DNA of 64,000 nucleotides, from NCBI GenBank assembly GCA_963811905.1, contig CAWETK010000008.1, positions 186,001 to 250,000 of the forward strand, in the 5' to 3' direction. Source of the DNA: DATFVA01 sp963811905 (GTDB lineage Bacteria; Bacteroidota; Ignavibacteria; Ignavibacteriales; Ignavibacteriaceae). This document shows, piece by piece, positions 45,487 through 52,719 of the stretch. Both the position numbers and the translations under genes were made by a program. A model generated the notes under the pieces. It did no database searches and was not told where the DNA came from. It saw only the letters and a program-made list of their open reading frames with translations. Each line of letters opens with the position of its first letter. The first letter of the stretch is position 1.

Positions 45487-46371
45487 ATGGCCACTTTAAG
45501 AGACATAAAGAACAGGATCAAAGGCGTACAGAATACTCAGCAGATAACCAAAGCTATGAAGATGGTTGCTGCTGCAAAACTCAGAAGGGCCCAGGAAAAT
45601 ATTCTCAATGCAAGGCCCTACGCAAGAAAGATTGCCGAAATGCTTTCCCATCTTGTTACGGAAGAAGATGTTGCGAATAATCCTTTTATTATTCAGAGAG
45701 ATATCAAAAATGTTGCTATTGTTATAGTTACTGCGGATCGTGGTTTATGCGGGGCATTCAACACGAATATAATCAGAGAAACTGCAAGAATAGTAAATGA
45801 AAATTATTCCGGTGGTTCTGCAGTCCCTCATCTTTTCTGCATAGGGAAAAAAGGATTTGAATTCTTCTCAAAGCGGGAATACGATGTAACCGGCAAAAGG
45901 ACCGGCATCTTTTCATCTCTTTCCTACGAAGAGGCTTTAAATATTACACGGGAACTTATTGAAGTATATCTTAACGGCACCTTCGATAAAATTATTATTG
46001 TATACAATGAATTCAAATCAATAATTCAGCAGAAAATAGTAACTGAACAATTCCTTCCGATCCCGATCCGGAAGGATTCTGAAGAAGAAAGAAAAAACCA
46101 GCCCAATTATATTTTTGAACCTGACCAGAAGGGAATCTTCGATTATCTCCTTCCCAAACACTTAAAAGCCCAGATGTGGCGAATCCTTCTGGAATCAAAT
46201 GCTGCAGAGTTAGGTGCGAAGATGACGGCTATGGATAATGCGACTACGAACGCAAAAGAACTTATAAGAACGCTGCAGGTCAAGTATAATAAAGAGAGAC
46301 AGGCAGCCATTACCAAAGAAATACTTGAAATTGTTTCCGGTGCCAATGCGTTGAAGGAAAGTAATTCGTAG
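45487..46371 (+). CDS. atpG: F0F1 ATP synthase subunit gamma
   Basis: The 294-residue central-shaft protein has the conserved N-terminal helix TLRDIKNRIKGVQNTQQITKAMKMVAAAK, the TADRGLCGAFN segment at about 81, and the C-terminal helix with MDNATTNAKELI. It couples rotation of the c-ring to F1 catalysis. In most bacteria atpD and atpC follow; here the next gene is ffh, so beta and epsilon must be encoded elsewhere. Confidence 0.96.
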   Translation: MATLRDIKNRIKGVQNTQQITKAMKMVAAAKLRRAQENILNARPYARKIAEMLSHLVTEEDVANNPFIIQRDIKNVAIVIVTADRGLCGAFNTNIIRETARIVNENYSGGSAVPHLFCIGKKGFEFFSKREYDVTGKRTGIFSSLSYEEALNITRELIEVYLNGTFDKIIIVYNEFKSIIQQKIVTEQFLPIPIRKDSEEERKNQPNYIFEPDQKGIFDYLLPKHLKAQMWRILLESNAAELGAKMTAMDNATTNAKELIRTLQVKYNKERQAAITKEILEIVSGANALKESNS

Positions 46372-46412
46372 CCGGATTGAGACAAGAATAAGTTTTAAAA
46401 CACTGAGACACT

Positions 46413-47741
46413 ATGTTTGAAGACCTGCAACAAAAATTAGAATCATCCCTTAAAAAAATAAGGGGACAAGGCAGATTAACTGAAAAGAATATCTCGGATA
46501 CATTGAGAGAAGTCCGCCGTGTACTCCTTGATGCTGACGTTAATTACCGGGTAGCAAAAGAATTCATTGATAATGTTTCTCAGAAAGCTCTGGGCAAAGA
46601 AGTCATTAATTCTATCACCCCGGGACAATTAATTACCAAAATAATTCATGACGAATTGACCGCTTTGCTTGGCAACAGCAATAGTGAGATCAGGCTTAAT
46701 GGTTCCGGCATAACGACTATTCTTGTTGTTGGTCTGCAGGGCTCCGGTAAAACCACATTCAGCGGTAAATTAGCCGGAAGATTAAAAGAGAAGAACCGTA
46801 AAATATTGCTGGCAGCGGCAGATGTTTACAGACCTGCTGCTATTGAACAGCTTAAAACGCTTGGCGAACAGATAAATGTGACTGTATTTTCTCTGGAAGA
46901 AAAAGATGCAAGAAAAGTGGCTTCTGAAGCCTTGATTTTTGCAAAAGAGAAAAATTATGATACATTGGTCATTGATACTGCGGGCCGGCTCCATGTAGAT
47001 GAAGACATGATGACAGAAGTGGCGGATATTAAAAATCTTGTTAAACCCACTGAAACGCTGTTTGTTGTCGATTCTATGACAGGTCAGGATGCTGTAAATT
47101 CAGCAAAGGCATTTAACGAAAAAGTGAATTTTGATGGTATTGTACTTACAAAGCTGGATGGAGATGCACGCGGAGGCGCAGCACTTTCTATAAGACAGGT
47201 TGTTGGAAAACCGATCAAATTCATCAGTAATGGGGAGAAACTGACCGACCTGGAGATATTTTATCCTGAAAGGCTTGCCTCAAGGATCCTGGGCCGGGGA
47301 GACGTTGTCTCACTTGTAGAAAAGGCCCAGCAGAACTTCGATGAGGAGGAAGCTGAGCGTCTTGAGGAAAAATTAAAGAAAAATAAATTTGATTTTGATG
47401 ATTTTCTTAAGCAAATTAAAGCAATTAAGAAAATGGGTTCTTTATCTTCGCTGTTGGGAATGATTCCGGGACTCGGATCCCAAATAAAAAATGCCAATAT
47501 TGACGATAAAGCACTCGTAAAAGTTGAGGCAATTATCCAGTCGATGACGTTCAAAGAGCGCTCGGCCCCGAAATTATTGAACGGCAGCAGACGTAAGAGA
47601 ATTGCCCGCGGAAGCGGTACATCTGTGCAGGATGTAAACCGTCTTGTTAAGCAATTTGGAGAAATGCAGAAGATGATGGGTCAAATGGCCCGAAAAGGAT
47701 TCGGAAATCCGTCATCATTAAAGAATATTAAATTTAATTGA
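46413..47741 (+). CDS. ffh: Signal recognition particle protein Ffh
   Basis: The 442-residue SRP54 homologue binds signal sequences on nascent membrane proteins and targets ribosomes to FtsY. It has an N-terminal four-helix bundle, the GTPase motifs GLQGSGKTTF (about 107), DTAGRLH (about 190) and TKLDGDARGG (about 247), and a C-terminal M domain with the SRP-RNA-binding RIARGSGTSVQDVNRLVKQF helix and methionine-rich MQKMMGQM. It is followed after 28 bases by rpsP. Confidence 0.97.
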   Translation: MFEDLQQKLESSLKKIRGQGRLTEKNISDTLREVRRVLLDADVNYRVAKEFIDNVSQKALGKEVINSITPGQLITKIIHDELTALLGNSNSEIRLNGSGITTILVVGLQGSGKTTFSGKLAGRLKEKNRKILLAAADVYRPAAIEQLKTLGEQINVTVFSLEEKDARKVASEALIFAKEKNYDTLVIDTAGRLHVDEDMMTEVADIKNLVKPTETLFVVDSMTGQDAVNSAKAFNEKVNFDGIVLTKLDGDARGGAALSIRQVVGKPIKFISNGEKLTDLEIFYPERLASRILGRGDVVSLVEKAQQNFDEEEAERLEEKLKKNKFDFDDFLKQIKAIKKMGSLSSLLGMIPGLGSQIKNANIDDKALVKVEAIIQSMTFKERSAPKLLNGSRRKRIARGSGTSVQDVNRLVKQFGEMQKMMGQMARKGFGNPSSLKNIKFN

Positions 47742-47769
47742 TAAGCGACTAAATCAGGAGGCTAATAAC

Positions 47770-48288
47770 TTGGCAGTTAAGTTAAGACTAAGACGTATGG
47801 GAAAGAAAAAACAACCTATCTATAAAGTTGTAGCGGCAGATTCAAGATCACCCAGAGATGGTAAGTTTCTGGAATCTATCGGTTTATACAATCCGTTAAC
47901 TAATCCGCATACAGTCGATATTAAAGAAGACAGAGCATTATACTGGTTAGATAAAGGTGCACAGCCCACAGATACCGTAAAAAGTTTACTGAGGCAAAGA
48001 GGTATAATTCTTAAAAGAGAATTGATCCGTAAAGGTCTTTCTGAAGATAAGATTCAGTCTGAACTGGAACAGTGGACTAAAATGCAGGAAGCGAAACAGA
48101 CAAGCAGGCATCATGGAAAGAAGACTAAGGTTACGACGGAAGAAGTAAGTGAGGAAGCCAAATCTGCAAAGTCCGAAGGTGAAAATGTTGCTCCGGAAAA
48201 GAACACGGAACAGGAAGTAGAAACTGAAAAAAGTACGGCAGAAGTAAAGGGCGCTGCTTCTGATGAGAATACGGAAGTAAAAGAGTAA
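47770..48288 (+). CDS. rpsP: 30S ribosomal protein S16 with acidic C-terminal extension
   Basis: The 172-residue protein begins with VKLRLRRMGKKKQPIYKVV and contains SPRDGKFLESIGLYNP, both diagnostic for S16. The core ends near residue 90. The rest is a charged extension, at first basic (RHHGKKTK), then rich in Glu, Ser and Lys to the end. Extended S16 proteins occur in Bacteroidota relatives. The start is TTG, preceded by AGGAGG. It opens the operon with khpA, rimM, trmD and rplS. Confidence 0.95.
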   Translation: MAVKLRLRRMGKKKQPIYKVVAADSRSPRDGKFLESIGLYNPLTNPHTVDIKEDRALYWLDKGAQPTDTVKSLLRQRGIILKRELIRKGLSEDKIQSELEQWTKMQEAKQTSRHHGKKTKVTTEEVSEEAKSAKSEGENVAPEKNTEQEVETEKSTAEVKGAASDENTEVKE

Positions 48289-48362
48289 TCTTTAACTGAA
48301 GGATTTTCATTCTGTACGTTATTTCATAAGCTCCCGTGCTTTAATATAGGAGGCTTCTTTCT

Positions 48363-48596
48363 ATGAAAGAATTCATCGAATATATCGCAAAACACCTGGT
48401 CGATAACCCGGAAAATGTCTCTGTAGATGAGAAAGCCCCGGAAGAGAACAAAATTGTACTCTCGCTTAAAGTCCAGGCGGAAGATGTAGGTAAAGTGATA
48501 GGGAAACAGGGCAAAACTGCCCAGGCAATGAGAACTCTGCTTACTGCCATTGCCGCAAAGGAAGGGAAGAGAGCTATTCTTGAGATTCTTGATTAA
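48363..48596 (+). CDS. khpA: KH-domain RNA-binding protein KhpA
   Basis: The 77-residue protein is a single KH domain with the nucleic-acid-binding GKVIGKQGKTAQAMRTLL loop and helix at about residues 41-58. KhpA proteins are global RNA binders, often partnered with KhpB/Jag, and commonly sit between rpsP and rimM as here. Preceded by a good GGAGG site. Confidence 0.92.
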   Translation: MKEFIEYIAKHLVDNPENVSVDEKAPEENKIVLSLKVQAEDVGKVIGKQGKTAQAMRTLLTAIAAKEGKRAILEILD

Positions 48597-48607
48597 TTCT
48601 CTTCAAT

Positions 48608-49123
48608 GTGAGTGAATATTTTTTGATCGCCAGGATAACTTCAACTGCCGACAAAAAAGGATTTGTGAAGATTTATTCATATTCCGATTTTCCTGAGCGA
48701 TTTTTTTCACTCAAAGAAGTGTACATTGATTTCTTTGATAATAAAAAAAAATTTATTGTAGAAGAAGTTAAGAAATCAAAAAACGATTATTTCATCAGGC
48801 TTAAAAATTTTGAATCGGAACAGGACACAAAATTTCTGCTTGATAAAGAAATTTTTGTAGATGAAAAAGATGCTGTAAAGCTTCCTGATAAAGTTTATTT
48901 TGTTCATGATCTGATCGGCAGCGAAGTATTCAGGAACGAAAAGCTTTTTGGAATTATTAAAGAAGTTTTATCCTATCCCGCTAATGATGTGTACGTCATC
49001 GAAAAACCCAAAGGCGGGGAGATTCTTTTACCGGCTCTGTCACAGCTGATTGAAAGTTTTGATGCTGAGAGAAAAGTTATGATCCTTAAGCCGGGAGAAA
49101 GTTTCTATGAAGATGAGGATTGA
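48608..49123 (+). CDS. rimM: Ribosome maturation factor RimM
   Basis: This 171-residue protein assists 30S assembly by binding S19 and the 16S head. The N-terminal RimM domain opens with FLIARITSTADKKGFVKIYSYSDFPERF, and the C-terminal PRC-barrel starts near VYFVHDLIGSEVF at about 98 and includes EILLPAL. The start is GTG, because the ATG two bases before reads straight into a stop. It overlaps trmD by 17 bases. Confidence 0.93.
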   Translation: MSEYFLIARITSTADKKGFVKIYSYSDFPERFFSLKEVYIDFFDNKKKFIVEEVKKSKNDYFIRLKNFESEQDTKFLLDKEIFVDEKDAVKLPDKVYFVHDLIGSEVFRNEKLFGIIKEVLSYPANDVYVIEKPKGGEILLPALSQLIESFDAERKVMILKPGESFYEDED

Positions 49124-49787
49124 CATAGTTTCTGCTGTTCCTGAAATATTTAAGAGTCCGCTTGATTCCAGTATCCTTAAAAGGGCACAGACCAAAAAGA
49201 AAGCGGAGATATTTGTTCATAATCTCAGAGATTATGCTTTTAATAAACACAGGCAGATTGACGATAAACCATTCGGCGGCGGAGCAGGAATGGTTTTGAA
49301 ACCGGAACCGTTCTTTGAATGTATTGAGAAACTGCAGAATGACCTGAATTACGATCATATAATATTTACATCACCGCGCGGGAAGATTCTGGATCAGAAT
49401 ACGGCAAACAGACTTTCGCTCGCAAAGAACATAATGATTGTTGCCGGCCATTATAAGGATATTGACGACCGTGTAAGGGAAAAATTCGCAACAGAGGAAA
49501 TTTCTGTCGGGAATTTTGTTCTTACAGGAGGCGAGCTTCCGGCTCTCATTATTCTTGATGCAGTTGTTCGTCTGATTCCGGGTGTTCTTAACGATAGCGA
49601 GTCGGCCTTAAATGATTCTTTTCAGGACGGTGAAAGAATAGCAGCACCGTCATATACGAGACCGGCTGAATACCGTGGAATGAAGGTTCCTGATGTTCTA
49701 CTCTCAGGAAATGACAAAGAGATAAAAAACTGGAAAGAAGAGCAGTCGAAGATTTTAACTGAGAAGTGGAAAAATTTTAATAATTAG
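49107..49787 (+). CDS. trmD: tRNA (guanine-N1)-methyltransferase
   Basis: The 226-residue SPOUT enzyme methylates G37 of tRNAs with G36, preventing frameshifts. The KPFGGGAGMVLKPEP loop, the knot segment FVLTGGELPALIILDAVVRLIPGVL, and PSYTRPAEYRG with the substrate-binding residues are diagnostic. The start at 49107 lies nine bases after GGAG; a second ATG two codons later is possible. It is translationally coupled to rimM. Confidence 0.96.
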   Translation: MKMRIDIVSAVPEIFKSPLDSSILKRAQTKKKAEIFVHNLRDYAFNKHRQIDDKPFGGGAGMVLKPEPFFECIEKLQNDLNYDHIIFTSPRGKILDQNTANRLSLAKNIMIVAGHYKDIDDRVREKFATEEISVGNFVLTGGELPALIILDAVVRLIPGVLNDSESALNDSFQDGERIAAPSYTRPAEYRGMKVPDVLLSGNDKEIKNWKEEQSKILTEKWKNFNN

Positions 49788-49798
49788 CGGAGAATAAA

Positions 49799-50143
49799 AT
49801 GGTTAACATAAATAACATATTACCAGAGCAAAACAAAACAGACCTGCCGGCTTTCAATTCCGGCGATCACGTCAGGGTGCACGTGCGTGTAATCGAAGGT
49901 GATAAAGAGAGAATTCAGCCTTTTGAAGGCGATGTCATAAGCATACGCGGCGCAGGAACCAACAGAACATTTACCGTAAGGAAAATATCCAGCGGCGTAG
50001 GTGTTGAAAGAATATTCCCCTACAATTCGCCGAAGATTGCAAAAGTGGAACTCCTTAAACAGGGTGATGTAAGAAGAGCTAAACTTTATTACCTGAGAAA
50101 TCTTTCAGGAAAGGCTGCAAGGATTAAATCCAAAGAATCCTGA
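49799..50143 (+). CDS. rplS: 50S ribosomal protein L19
   Basis: The 114-residue protein matches L19 over its length, with FNSGDHVRVHVRVIEGDKERIQPFEGDVI and GVGVERIFPYNSP as core blocks, ending in the basic KAARIKSKES tail. It sits at the 30S/50S interface. It is the last gene of the rpsP operon and is followed by a strong terminator. Confidence 0.96.
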   Translation: MVNINNILPEQNKTDLPAFNSGDHVRVHVRVIEGDKERIQPFEGDVISIRGAGTNRTFTVRKISSGVGVERIFPYNSPKIAKVELLKQGDVRRAKLYYLRNLSGKAARIKSKES

Positions 50144-50162
50144 TTACTGCTTTGAATAATTC

Positions 50163-50190
50163 AGCCTCGCTAATGCGGGGCTTTTTTTTT
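50163..50190 (+). terminator. Intrinsic terminator of the rpsP-rimM-trmD-rplS operon
   Basis: An 8-bp stem (AGCCTCGC with GCGGGGCT, one G-U pair) and a TAAT loop run into nine T residues, 20 bases after the rplS stop. It lies inside the apparent N-terminal extension of the following open frame, which therefore cannot be real coding sequence. Confidence 0.92.
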
Positions 50191-50196
50191 AAAATT

Positions 50197-50958
50197 ATGA
50201 ACATATTATTTCCTGAAAATATTTTTACTTCGATAATTGCTTTGTCGCTTCCAGAGAATCTGAGGAAGATGCTCCGGTTTCACCCGGCATCTTCAATAAG
50301 TTCCGTACTGGAAAATGACAAAGATGCTGCCGGACTGATCCCTGCGATAGACATAATCAATCACAGGGAATTATTTATATCAAAAAAATACGGAGTCTCG
50401 TTCGAAGGATCACTCTGCAATTCCTACATATATTTTTCTGAAGACCGCTCGGTAAAGTTATTAAATGCTGCAGGTGATGCTTCATCTTCAGAAGTAATTC
50501 TAAGCAGGATATTATTTAAAGAATTATACAATGCTGAAGTAGAAGTGGGGCTGTCTGCTTCGCTTGAAAGAAAAACTAACAACCTGGTAGTTGCGGGGAA
50601 GCAGAACTTTTATGAGGACAGGTTATTTGACGGGATTAGTTTTTCCGAAGAGATGATCGAACTTCTCTCACTGCCATATATTAACTTTGTGCTGGCTTCC
50701 CCGAATGAAAAGTCTCTCGGTGAACTGCAAACAGTACTGCTGGAAAATGCTTCTACTGTGTACGATAATTTTGAAAACCCTGAAAAATACTTCTCTTTAT
50801 CTGAGAGGATGGTGAATTACATCAGCCAGAATGTTTCCTCACTTGTGCTCGAATTCCACGAACAGGATCTGGAGGCGATTAACCAGCAGCTGATGCTTCC
50901 GTATTTCCATGGGATGATAAAGGAAATAGTTGAGCCGAGGTGGGGGGTGGGTGAATGA
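50197..50958 (+). CDS. MqnA/MqnD-like periplasmic-binding-fold protein
   Basis: The product is 253 residues from the ATG at 50197; an upstream TTG at 50152 would translate through the terminator and is rejected. The layout recalls MqnA chorismate dehydratase of futalosine-type menaquinone synthesis: AAGLIPAIDI near residue 46, a Ser-rich DASSSEVILSRILF hinge, and SLPYINFVLAS near 163, with a Tyr-rich C-terminal helix. Key MqnA blocks such as the IGD loop are poorly matched, so this may be a diverged paralogue. No other menaquinone gene is in the window. No clear ribosome-binding site was found. Confidence 0.45.
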   Translation: MNILFPENIFTSIIALSLPENLRKMLRFHPASSISSVLENDKDAAGLIPAIDIINHRELFISKKYGVSFEGSLCNSYIYFSEDRSVKLLNAAGDASSSEVILSRILFKELYNAEVEVGLSASLERKTNNLVVAGKQNFYEDRLFDGISFSEEMIELLSLPYINFVLASPNEKSLGELQTVLLENASTVYDNFENPEKYFSLSERMVNYISQNVSSLVLEFHEQDLEAINQQLMLPYFHGMIKEIVEPRWGVGE

Positions 50959-51208
50959 TTGAATGATTGGAAATGATTGAATGGGCGAATGAATGAATGG
51001 TGAATGGTTGGAAATGATTGGATGATTGATTGATTGGATGATTGGAAATGATTGAATGGGCGAATGGATGAATGGTTGGAAATGATTGGATGATTGATTG
51101 ATTGGGTGATTGGAAATATGATTGGATGGGCGAATGGATGAATGGTTGGAAATGATTGGATGATTGATTGATTGGGTGATTGGTGATTGGATGGGTGAAT
51201 GATTGAAT
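50950..51208. repeat. Roughly 70-bp tandem repeats of ATGG/ATTG words
   Basis: Three copies begin with GGGCGAATG at 50983, 51058 and 51128, spaced 75 and 70 bases. The last is truncated near 51185. Each copy is itself made of short TGATTGG and GAATGG words. The tract starts within the last codons of the MqnA-like gene and fills the space toward the convergent serA-like gene. Open frames across it are repeat artefacts. Confidence 0.88.
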
Positions 51209-51277
51209 AATATCCTCGGTAATATTTTTGTTTTTTTGGTCAAGATATCAGAACTCACAATAGTTTGTAACGTATAG

Positions 51278-51339
51278 CGGTGGCTGAGTGGCCCGCCCCT
51301 TGCGAGTTAAAAATTGGGCGGGACGTATCGAAGCCACCG
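51278..51339. other. Nested GC-rich hairpin element of unknown identity
   Basis: An outer 8-bp stem (CGGTGGCT at 51278-51285 with AGCCACCG at 51332-51339) encloses an inner 7-bp stem (CCCGCCC at 51292-51298 with GGGCGGG at 51316-51322), with an internal loop of 6 and 9 bases and a 17-base apical loop. It is far more GC-rich than its surroundings. It could be a structured RNA, a recombination site or a mobile repeat. It does not fit a tRNA. Confidence 0.6.
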
Positions 51340-51448
51340 AAGATCAAAAAATGTTCAATAATATATGGAGCTTCTTACCTATCCGTGGTTGTTTTTGGTT
51401 GCCGGCTATGCCGCGCTAAGATTGAATGAATGATTGAATGAATGAAGG

Positions 51449-51479
51449 AGGCTGTCTTAAAAATTATTTAAGACAGCCT
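51449..51479 (-). terminator. Terminator hairpin after the leftward serA-like gene
   Basis: AGGCTGTCTTAAA and TTTAAGACAGCCT form a perfect 13-bp stem with a 5-base loop. It starts eight bases beyond the stop codon of the leftward dehydrogenase gene. A clear T-run on the exit side of the leftward strand is lacking, but stem strength and position support a terminator for that gene. Confidence 0.75.
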
Positions 51480-51487
51480 TTCAAATT

Positions 51488-52678
51488 TTAAAGTGCGACG
51501 TGAGAGATGCTGAGAACGTCAGGGTTTTCCTGCATTGCTTTGAGCTTTTCTGCTGAAACAGGGGACTTCAGCTTCATTGTGCAGCTTGCCGCAACACCGC
51601 CCTGGAATATTACATTTTCAATTTCTTCGATGTTGATGTTACCTTCACGGATAACATCAAGGATCGATGCAAGTACTCCGGGTTTGTCAAAATGCTTAAC
51701 AACAAGCTGGTATTTTGCATCGGTAATCTTAGCCCTGTTAATCCAGTGAGCTATTACACCGCTGGTTGTATAATCTTTAATAATCCTTACTGTTTCTTCA
51801 GCTACAGCATTCTGTGATTGTTCTGTAGAAGCACCGATATGATGGGTAACGTAAACGTTGGGATTATCTCTTAGAACAGAATTAACCTCTCCGGTTTTGG
51901 ATTCAGGTTCACCTTTAAAAACATCGAGAGCTACTCTTATCTTTTTTTGTTTGATTGCTTCAAGCATATCATCTTCAACAATTATATCTGCGCGTGATGT
52001 ATTGATCAGAAGCGCACCATCTTTCATAAACCCGAACATCTTTTTATCGAATAAGCCTTTTGTATCTGCTGTCGCAGGAAGATGGATAGTAACAATATCG
52101 CAAAGCGGGAGAAGCTGGTCCATCTCAGAAAAGTCTTTGATCTGAACACCTTCAATCCGGGAGATATCTTTGCCGTAAACATTCATTTCAAAGGCAAGAG
52201 CACGCTTTGCTACTTCTCTACCTATTGCACCGACACCTATAATTCCGAGTGTTTTTCCTTTGATGCCCTCAGCCTTTGAGTATTCTCCTTTATTCCAGAC
52301 GCCTTTTCTGAAGTCGGCAACGTTATCCGGAATTCTTCTGTCGAGTGAGATCATTAAGCCCATTGCGAGCTCGGCGACAGCTACAGAGTTCATACCGGGA
52401 CAATTGGCAACATAAATACCTTTCTTATTTGCCGCTGCGATATCAATATTGTTAACACCGGCACCGGCACGTATAATAAGGTTAATTGTCTTGCTGCTGT
52501 TTATGGTATCAGCATTTACGATTGTTGAACGCACAACCAGTATATCAACTTCCTTAGCTGCTTCGGGGAGATCCTTTTCTCCCAGTTTGGGTGAATAGAT
52601 TACCTCCAGGTTCATATCCTTCAACTGCTGTATATACTGATCGGGAAATTTATCTGCTATAAGTACTTTTACTTTCAT
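51488..52678 (-). CDS. D-2-hydroxyacid (3-phosphoglycerate-type) dehydrogenase with ACT domain
   Basis: This 396-residue SerA-like protein has the NAD-binding loop IIGVGAIGRE near residue 147 and retains the catalytic Arg (NTSRADIIVE), Glu (DVFKGEP) and His (VTHHIGAST). The usual ARGG next to the Arg is replaced by SRAD, which may alter substrate choice. A C-terminal ACT domain covers about residues 325-396 (HFDKPGVLASILDVIREGNI). It lacks the extra domain of the long SerA at 22 kb. A GGAG site precedes the ATG. It may be a second phosphoglycerate dehydrogenase or act on another 2-hydroxyacid. Confidence 0.8.
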   Translation of the reverse strand: MKVKVLIADKFPDQYIQQLKDMNLEVIYSPKLGEKDLPEAAKEVDILVVRSTIVNADTINSSKTINLIIRAGAGVNNIDIAAANKKGIYVANCPGMNSVAVAELAMGLMISLDRRIPDNVADFRKGVWNKGEYSKAEGIKGKTLGIIGVGAIGREVAKRALAFEMNVYGKDISRIEGVQIKDFSEMDQLLPLCDIVTIHLPATADTKGLFDKKMFGFMKDGALLINTSRADIIVEDDMLEAIKQKKIRVALDVFKGEPESKTGEVNSVLRDNPNVYVTHHIGASTEQSQNAVAEETVRIIKDYTTSGVIAHWINRAKITDAKYQLVVKHFDKPGVLASILDVIREGNINIEEIENVIFQGGVAASCTMKLKSPVSAEKLKAMQENPDVLSISHVAL

Positions 52679-52719
52679 TTCTTCTCCATTTGGGTTTATT
52701 AAGAAAACTCGTCTTTAAA

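Larger units (their letters stand above)
50959..51487. other. Repeat-rich convergent spacer
   Basis: This 529-base spacer between the MqnA-like gene and the leftward dehydrogenase holds the tandem tract, a roughly 210-base non-repeat insert with a nested hairpin, a short resumption of the ATTGAATGAATG words at 51421-51446, and a terminator hairpin. I see no coding sequence in it. Confidence 0.75.

Noticed and set aside
50839..51258. 139-codon minus-strand open frame rich in Asn, His, Ser and Ile.
   Set aside because: It is the translation of the ATTG/ATGG repeat and overlaps the end of a real gene on the other strand.
51278..51339. tRNA gene or integron attC site.
   Set aside because: The stem lengths and the absence of anticodon and T-arm patterns exclude a tRNA; the terminal core sites of attC are missing, and no integrase or cassette genes are seen.
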